This document shows positions 58,925-64,000 of a stretch of 64,000 bases of DNA, one piece after another; the stretch's first letter is position 1, and each line of letters opens with the position of its first letter. The translations under genes and the position numbers were made by a program. Origin of the DNA: JAXGXJ01 sp963829545 (lineage in GTDB: Bacteria > Actinomycetota > Thermoleophilia > RBG-16-64-13). Below the pieces are notes generated by a model, which was given only the letters and a program-made list of their open reading frames with translations, was not told the origin of the DNA and did not search any database. The stretch covers positions 124,001 through 188,000 of the forward strand of contig CAWHIX010000008.1 of the NCBI GenBank assembly GCA_963829545.1, in the 5' to 3' direction.

Positions 58925-59005
58925 TGTCATCAGTCTGAGGCCTCTCCCTAAGTGGACCATTAGACGCAGATGAGACATTCCTTATCGAGCTAGAATACTT
59001 CGATC

Positions 59006-60072
59006 ATGGGAAACATCGATCGCAGGACGTTTCTCCTAGTCTCGGGGCGCTGGTTGCTGTTGGCGGGGCTTACGCCGCTCGTGTCCGGCTGCGGCCGGGT
59101 GCTCAGCTGGTCGGAGTCTCAAGGGGGTTCCCCGGAGCCATACGGCGCCATTTCTGAGACCGTTTCCTCTACGAGCGTCTCCGTGTCCGATGCCGTCCCC
59201 CCCTCTACTACTACGGCTCCCGGCTTCGACTCGACCACTTCGTCCACGTCCCAACCGACGCCTGGGGCCGCGCCTGATCTGGTGGTCGTCAGCGGCGAAG
59301 CGCCCGACCAGAACGTGCGCGCCGCTATCTCGCGGCTGGGGGGTATGGAGCGGTTCGTAAGGCGGGACGCGAAGGTGGTCATCAAGCCCAACGTCCTCAC
59401 GGGTAGACCACCTGAGTACGCGACTACCACCAACCCTTTGGTCGTTTCGGCGCTCATCCGCATGTGCCTCGAGGCAGGGGCGGCGGAGGTCACCGTACTC
59501 GACTATCCCACCAGCAGTCCGCGCGCGGCGTTCAAGGAGTCAGGGATCGCGCAGGCGACCGAGGAGGCGGGAGGCAGGCTGAAGTATCTGGAGGACCGCC
59601 ATTTCGAGCGGATGGAGATCCCCGAAGGCCGCTCCATTACTCCTGGCCGTTCGTGACCGATGTCTTTGAGGCCGACACTTTCATCAACGTCCCCATCGGC
59701 AAGACACACGGCATGGCCGGCCTCACCCTGGCCATGAAGAACCTCATGGGCGTGATGGGCGACCCGAGGGGTCGCATCCACACCGACTTCCCCCAGAAGA
59801 TCACGGACGTGAACACGCTCATCAAACCGCACCTGGTGGTCCTCGACGCATACCGTATCCTCGTACGCAACGGTCCAACAGGCGGGGATCTGGATGACGT
59901 GGAGATGCCCAAGACGGTGGTGGTGGGGACGAGCCAGACGGCGGTGGATGCATATGGTGCCACCATCATGGGCTGGAAGCCGACCGATCTGCCCTCGCTT
60001 GTGGAGGCGGCCGAGCGGGGACTGGGGGAGATCGATCTATCCAAGCTCCGCATCGAACAGGCGACTGCGTGA
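59006..60072 (+). CDS. DUF362 lipoprotein-like protein (one frameshift)
   Basis: About 355 residues. N-terminus DRRTFLLVSGRWLLLAGL ending LVSGCG: a Tat-like twin Arg and a lipobox, so probably a lipid-anchored exported protein. A Ser/Thr/Pro-rich linker follows, then the DUF362 domain (AKVVIKPNVLTG, VTVLDYPTSSPRAAF, FINVPIGKTHGMAGLTLAMKNLMG). One base appears missing near 59632. DUF362 proteins often occur with Fe-S polyferredoxins; here the partner starts at the overlapping GTGA. Confidence 0.82.
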
Positions 60073-61637
60073 CGGCAAGCGATACAGCCGCAGTGCGCCG
60101 CCGGGGACTCCATCGCTACAGACGCGTCTTCCAGATCTTCTTCCTTCTTCTGTTCCTTGCACTGTTGACTCTCACCGTGTGGCCGGTGGCTACCCTTGTC
60201 TTCAGCGGCTTCCTGCTTGCCGACCCTCTAATCGCCATCAACTCCCTGGTCAACGGGGTGCTCGAGTGGGAGTTTCTGCTGGCCGTACCCGTATTGCTGA
60301 GTCCGCTGTTCATCGGAAGAGCCTTCTGCGGCTATGTGTGTCCCACCGGGTTCCTGATCGAACTGTTCGGGCCGAAGCGCGAGCGCCATCCGGGGCCGCG
60401 GGCGCGCAGCGTGCTGAGAAGGGTCCCGCTCTTCGTGCTGGTGGGCGTCCTCGGGCTCATCCTCTTTGGTAGCGCGCTCTTTCTGGTCTTCGACCCCCTT
60501 TCTCTTCTCACCCGCGGCGCGACCACTCTTCTCTACCCGGCTATAGACCGGGGTCTCGGCCTGGCCGGCGACGTCCTCTATCTGGTCCCACCGCTCCAAG
60601 GCGGGGTCGACCGGGTGGGTGAGGTGCTGACGGGCCGTCTGATCTTCTCCAACGGCCTCGTCTACAGGATGCAACTCTTCATGCTGGTGATGCTCGTGGG
60701 GATCGTCGCCGTCTCGTACTGGGAACGGCGACTCTGGTGCCGTCACCTCTGCCCGCTGGGGGCGTTGCTCGGTCTGGTGGGGAGGGCGGCGCTCTTCGGG
60801 CGCGTGGTCGATCGCCAGGCCTGCACCTCTTGCGGGGCCTGCACGGCCTCTTGTCCCATGGACGCTGTGCGCGACGAAGGCGCTTCCACCGACTGCTCCC
60901 GCTGCGAGATGGGATTGGAGTGCGCCGACACGTGTCCGCAAGGGGCCATACGCTGGGGCCGCAGACCCTTGAAGCAGTACGAGTACGACCCTAGCCGGCG
61001 CGCGTTGCTCAAGGCGGGAGGCCTGGCTGTGGTCGGGGGCTTCTTCCTCTACACGGGGCTCGGCAGAATCCAGCGCTCTCCCGGTCTCATCCGTCCTCCG
61101 GGCGCTCGTGCCGAACTCGACTTTATGGCCACCTGCGCCCGGTGCGCTCAATGCATGAAGGCCTGCCCGACCAACGTCATCCAGCCGGCGGTCTTCGACG
61201 CCGGCTGGGAGGGGTTTCTGACTCCGCAGATGGACTACCGGCGTGGCTACTGCGACTGGAGTTGCAACGAGTGCGGACAGGTGTGCCCTAGCCAGGCCAT
61301 CCGCACACTACCCTTGGAGGAGAAGCGGCTCAAGGTGATAGGACGGGCTGTCATCGACCGTAACACCTGCATCCCTTGGGCGGAGGGGAGGGAGTGCCTC
61401 GTCTGCCAGGAGTTGTGCCCCATCCCCGAGAAAGCCATCGTCTTGAGGGCAGGCGAAGCGGGAACTGAGGGCGCCTCGAGTTCGGGCACGAGGGGGTCTC
61501 ACGCCGGCGTCAAGCTGCCGGTGGTGGTACCGGAACGCTGCATCGGGTGCGGTATATGCGAGTACAACTGCCCCGTAGGGGTCCTATCCGCCATCCGCGT
61601 GCGTGCTGTGCAGCAGACGGGCCTGTTCTCGAAGTAG
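60069..61637 (+). CDS. Membrane polyferredoxin, NapH/MauN-type 4Fe-4S protein
   Basis: 522 residues. Several N-terminal membrane helices (IFFLLLFLALLTLTVWPVA and three or four more), with CGYVCPTGF and CRHLCPLGA cysteine motifs facing the cytoplasm. C-terminal ferredoxin domains: CTSCGACTASC, CARCAQCMKAC, CNECGQVC and CIGCGICEYNC. Resembles quinol-oxidising or electron-wiring NapH-like proteins. Coupled to the DUF362 gene by a 4-base overlap, so the two likely form one membrane redox unit. Confidence 0.87.
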   Translation: MTASDTAAVRRRGLHRYRRVFQIFFLLLFLALLTLTVWPVATLVFSGFLLADPLIAINSLVNGVLEWEFLLAVPVLLSPLFIGRAFCGYVCPTGFLIELFGPKRERHPGPRARSVLRRVPLFVLVGVLGLILFGSALFLVFDPLSLLTRGATTLLYPAIDRGLGLAGDVLYLVPPLQGGVDRVGEVLTGRLIFSNGLVYRMQLFMLVMLVGIVAVSYWERRLWCRHLCPLGALLGLVGRAALFGRVVDRQACTSCGACTASCPMDAVRDEGASTDCSRCEMGLECADTCPQGAIRWGRRPLKQYEYDPSRRALLKAGGLAVVGGFFLYTGLGRIQRSPGLIRPPGARAELDFMATCARCAQCMKACPTNVIQPAVFDAGWEGFLTPQMDYRRGYCDWSCNECGQVCPSQAIRTLPLEEKRLKVIGRAVIDRNTCIPWAEGRECLVCQELCPIPEKAIVLRAGEAGTEGASSSGTRGSHAGVKLPVVVPERCIGCGICEYNCPVGVLSAIRVRAVQQTGLFSK

Positions 61638-61653
61638 CGGTCACGCATGCGGT

Positions 61654-62637
61654 CTACAGCATGCCCTGGCGGCGGAACCAGCGGAGCGTGTCGTCCAACG
61701 TCTCGGTCAGTGGGCGGGGCGCGAAGCCCAGTTCGTGCTCGGCCTTTCCCCGATCCATGCAGTGGTTGGAGTTGATCACGTCGACTGAATAGGTGGTGAA
61801 CAGCGGTCGCTGTCTTCGCAACCGGTAGTAGGCGGGGGCGACGACGCCCGCCGCCCGCGCCACTTTCACGGGGAAGCGCAGCCGGGGTGCGGGGACGCCG
61901 GAAAGGCGCTCCAGTTCCTTGAGGAGGTCGATCACGCTTATCACGTGTCCGGCCAGGATGTACCCCTCGCCGGACCGGCCCTGGTCGGCGGCGGCGATCA
62001 GCCCTTGGGCGACGTCTCGGACATCGACGAAGTCGTAGGCGCCGTCTACATACGCCCACAGGCGGCGATGGAAGCAGTCCAGGACCAACTGACCCGTATG
62101 CGAGACCTTGTAGTCGTGGGGTCCGATGATCCCCGATGGATAGGCCACAACGGCGTCGAACCCCTGCTGTGCCGCTTGGAGCACGAGCAGGGTGGCCTCG
62201 GCCTTGGTCTTCGCGTATGGGTCGGGTGACCGAGCAGGGTCGATGGGGGTGTCCTCCGTGGTGCACGCGCCGGCGGGGGGTTCGACGAAGGCATGGACCG
62301 AACTGGTATAGACGAGGCGCCCGACGCCACTCGCGCGGCAGGCGGCAATCACGTTGCGCGTGCCCTCCACGTTAGCCCGGCGCAACCGTTTCAGCCCGCT
62401 GTTGGTTATGGAGACCACACCGGCGGTGTGGAAGACGACTTCCGCACCCCGGAAGGCCGCGGCCAGGGACGCTGGGTCGAGCACGTCACCGGAGACGATC
62501 TCAACCTCAAGCTCAGCCAGAGCTGCGCTGTTCCCGCCCCGGCGGACCATCGCCCGCACGGGGCCGCGATGCGCGGCCAACAGGGAACGTACCAGCACGT
62601 TCCCCACGTGCCCGGCGGCTCCGGTGACGACGATCAT
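61654..62637 (-). CDS. NAD-dependent epimerase/dehydratase (extended SDR)
   Basis: 327 residues. N-terminal VVTGAAGHVGNVLVR (TGxxGxxG), YTSSVHAF with the catalytic Ser, and PYAKTKAEATLLV (YxxxK). Resembles the 3-beta-hydroxysteroid-dehydrogenase or dihydroflavonol-reductase branch rather than sugar epimerases. Substrate unknown. Convergent with the polyferredoxin gene. Confidence 0.88.
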   Translation of the reverse strand: MIVVTGAAGHVGNVLVRSLLAAHRGPVRAMVRRGGNSAALAELEVEIVSGDVLDPASLAAAFRGAEVVFHTAGVVSITNSGLKRLRRANVEGTRNVIAACRASGVGRLVYTSSVHAFVEPPAGACTTEDTPIDPARSPDPYAKTKAEATLLVLQAAQQGFDAVVAYPSGIIGPHDYKVSHTGQLVLDCFHRRLWAYVDGAYDFVDVRDVAQGLIAAADQGRSGEGYILAGHVISVIDLLKELERLSGVPAPRLRFPVKVARAAGVVAPAYYRLRRQRPLFTTYSVDVINSNHCMDRGKAEHELGFAPRPLTETLDDTLRWFRRQGML

Positions 62638-62653
62638 ATGGTCCCCCGTCTCG

Positions 62654-63040
62654 TTAGTGGTGGTTCTTAACGCTCTCGGCCGTACGATATTGGACCATGC
62701 GACGGATCAGGTCCAGCGGCATAGGCCGATCGAGGGGGAACTGCACGGAGCCCTTGCCTCGCTTGTAAGGTGCGAGTTCTGAAGCGAAGGCCTCGGAGGC
62801 GCCGGTGGTGACCGGGTAGAAGCCGATGTGGTGGGCGTAGCCCGCGAAATGCACGAGGTGGCGTCCGCCGAGATCGAAGGTGGGGATTGCGTAACTCATT
62901 GTCTCCACGGCCTCCGGTGCGGCCGCGTGTATGGTCGCCCGCACCTCGTCGAGCACCTCCTGGACCTCGGGCGGGAACTCGGCTATGTACTCGTCGATAG
63001 AACGGGCAGCCGACCTCTTCTGTGTCGCTCTCTCTTCCAT
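62654..63040 (-). CDS. DUF1801/YdhG-like protein
   Basis: 128 residues from the ATG at 63040 (MEERATQKRSAARSIDEYIAEFPPEVQEVL). ETMSYAIPTF, HLVHFAGYAHHIGFYP and APYKRGKGSVQFPLDRP are the signatures of the DUF1801 family, related to YdhG/frataxin-like iron proteins. Function in this family is poorly known. Transcribed toward the epimerase gene, possibly with it. Confidence 0.82.
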   Translation of the reverse strand: MEERATQKRSAARSIDEYIAEFPPEVQEVLDEVRATIHAAAPEAVETMSYAIPTFDLGGRHLVHFAGYAHHIGFYPVTTGASEAFASELAPYKRGKGSVQFPLDRPMPLDLIRRMVQYRTAESVKNHH

Positions 63041-63249
63041 GCCATCGTCCCCTTCCCTTGGCCTCGGCGCGCGTCTCACAATCCGGCTGGGCGAAAACCT
63101 GCATCGGAACCCCATCGGGTGGTCGCATGTGTCCCGTCCCGTCTTTTCCCGCCCCTTGGCCTCCCAAACGCGCCTGAGTCCCGCTGGACCTCAGCCCGCG
63201 ACTGACGTACTCTACCTCTCAGTCACGAGCGACCGCAGGAGGACCTGGG

Positions 63250-64000
63250 ATGAGACTGGAAGGCAAGACCGCTCTGATCACCGGTGGGGGCGCCGGGATC
63301 GGCTGTTCCATAGCGGAAGTGTTCGCCGCTGAGGGTGCGAACGTGTGTATCACCGGCCGGCGGCAGAGTGCGCTTGACGAGACGGCGGGGACATTGCCCT
63401 CCGATTGCGTGCTCACCTGCGCCGGAGACGTCTCGAAACAGGAAGATGCCGAGCGCATGGTGCAGACGGCGCTCGGCTTCAACGGTAAGCTCGACATCCT
63501 CGTCAACAACGCCGCCATCGATCCGGCAGGCTCGGTGGTGGATATCGACGTGGATCTGTGGCGGCAGGTAATCGAGATCAACCTGACCGGTCCGTTCCTG
63601 ATGATGAAGCACGCCATCCCCCGCATGATCGCAGGTGGCGGCGGATCCATCGTCAACATCGCCTCTCTGGCGGGCATCCGTTGCCTACCGGGCATGCCGG
63701 CGTATTGCTCGTCGAAAGCAGGGCTCATCATGCTGACCAAGCAGGTGGCGCTCGACTACGGGCCCGAGGGCGTCCGCTGCAACGTCGTGTGCCCGGGGGG
63801 GACGCGGACGGAGATGCTGGAGAACTCGCTGGCTCCCGCCGCCAAGGCGCTTGATACCGACCTCGACGGCGTCTTCGCGAGGATGTCGGCCAAGAGCCCC
63901 CTGCGCAGGATGGCGACGCCCGAAGAGATCGCGCGCATCTGCCTTTGCTTGGCCGGCGACGATTTCTCCTTCGTCACCGGGGCCGAGATTGTGGCCGATG
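63250..64000 (+). CDS. Short-chain dehydrogenase/reductase (3' truncated by window end)
   Basis: 250 residues visible; AGGAGG stands 7 bases before the ATG at 63250. TGGGAGIGCS, LVNNAAID, SIVNIASLAG, YCSSK (YxxxK), PGGTRTEML and the beginning of the C-terminal GAEIVAD. Only a few residues are missing. Intact frame. Context downstream unknown. Confidence 0.9.
   Translation, partial: MRLEGKTALITGGGAGIGCSIAEVFAAEGANVCITGRRQSALDETAGTLPSDCVLTCAGDVSKQEDAERMVQTALGFNGKLDILVNNAAIDPAGSVVDIDVDLWRQVIEINLTGPFLMMKHAIPRMIAGGGGSIVNIASLAGIRCLPGMPAYCSSKAGLIMLTKQVALDYGPEGVRCNVVCPGGTRTEMLENSLAPAAKALDTDLDGVFARMSAKSPLRRMATPEEIARICLCLAGDDFSFVTGAEIVAD

Noticed and set aside
58869..59005. Hammerhead ribozyme on the minus strand
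   Set aside because: CTGATGA and GAAA are present, but GAAA lies in the loop of its own GC hairpin and stem II cannot form with the required closing pair.
1..64000. tRNA, rRNA, CRISPR arrays, prophage or plasmid functions
   Set aside because: Scanned for by eye on both strands; no cloverleaf with CCA context, no regularly spaced repeats and no integrase, Cas or replication genes were seen.

Overview
The window is GC-rich, densely coded DNA, apparently from an obligately anaerobic bacterium. A glycyl-radical enzyme with its SAM activase, three tungsten-type aldehyde:ferredoxin oxidoreductases (AORs), several bis-pterin molybdenum/tungsten enzymes and two Fe-S/flavin ene-reductases all point to anaerobiosis. 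A VanW-type wall protein with a Thr-rich tail and a secreted zinc-dependent phospholipase-like protein are compatible with an uncultured anaerobic actinobacterium (Coriobacteriia or Thermoleophilia-like). That placement is inference only. No rRNA, tRNA, CRISPR array, transposase or phage gene was seen.

Layout. (1) 1-15.9 kb, plus strand: a truncated FAD reductase, an SDR and a SnoaL-like protein. A promoter-like region follows, then a long operon: glycyl-radical enzyme, activase, a glutamate-mutase-S-like B12 protein, a MutL/GlmL-like ASKHA protein, two cupins, two NTF2-fold proteins, an ene-reductase, an AOR and two SDRs. (2) 16-34.2 kb: a second AOR, then four copies of a pyrogallol-phloroglucinol transhydroxylase-like large subunit. 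Three have their Fe-S/Ig-like small subunit. Two small beta-grasp-like proteins and an acetylene-hydratase-like molybdopterin enzyme are interspersed. (3) 34.2-42.9 kb: a second ene-reductase/cupin/cupin/SDR module, a UroD-fold methyltransferase, a zinc alcohol dehydrogenase, an HpcH/HpaI aldolase and a metallo-beta-lactamase-fold hydrolase. (4) 43-48.4 kb: mostly minus-strand genes, ending in a third AOR with its own ferredoxin and MoaD-like protein. (5) 48.7-55.9 kb: APC permease, saccharopine-dehydrogenase-like protein and three class III aminotransferases. (6) 56-64 kb: VanW protein, a secreted Cys/Asp-rich protein, DUF362 plus membrane polyferredoxin, and miscellaneous genes.

Working model (inference): regions 1-3 form a catabolic supercluster for oxygenated, probably aromatic or cyclic, substrates. 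Transhydroxylases would move hydroxyl groups, ene-reductases and SDRs reduce rings and ketones, AORs interconvert acids and aldehydes, and aldolase or hydrolase activities cleave products. The UroD-fold protein and a GcvT/LigM-like fragment hint at O-demethylation. The glycyl-radical and B12 chemistry has no assigned substrate.

Caveat: many genes carry single-base frameshifts, overwhelmingly one-base insertions, clustered at about 15-21, 27.8-38.3 and 48.7-53.5 kb. The proteins are otherwise intact in the shifted frames, so these look like consensus errors rather than gene decay. For such genes I give the full reconstructed extent.
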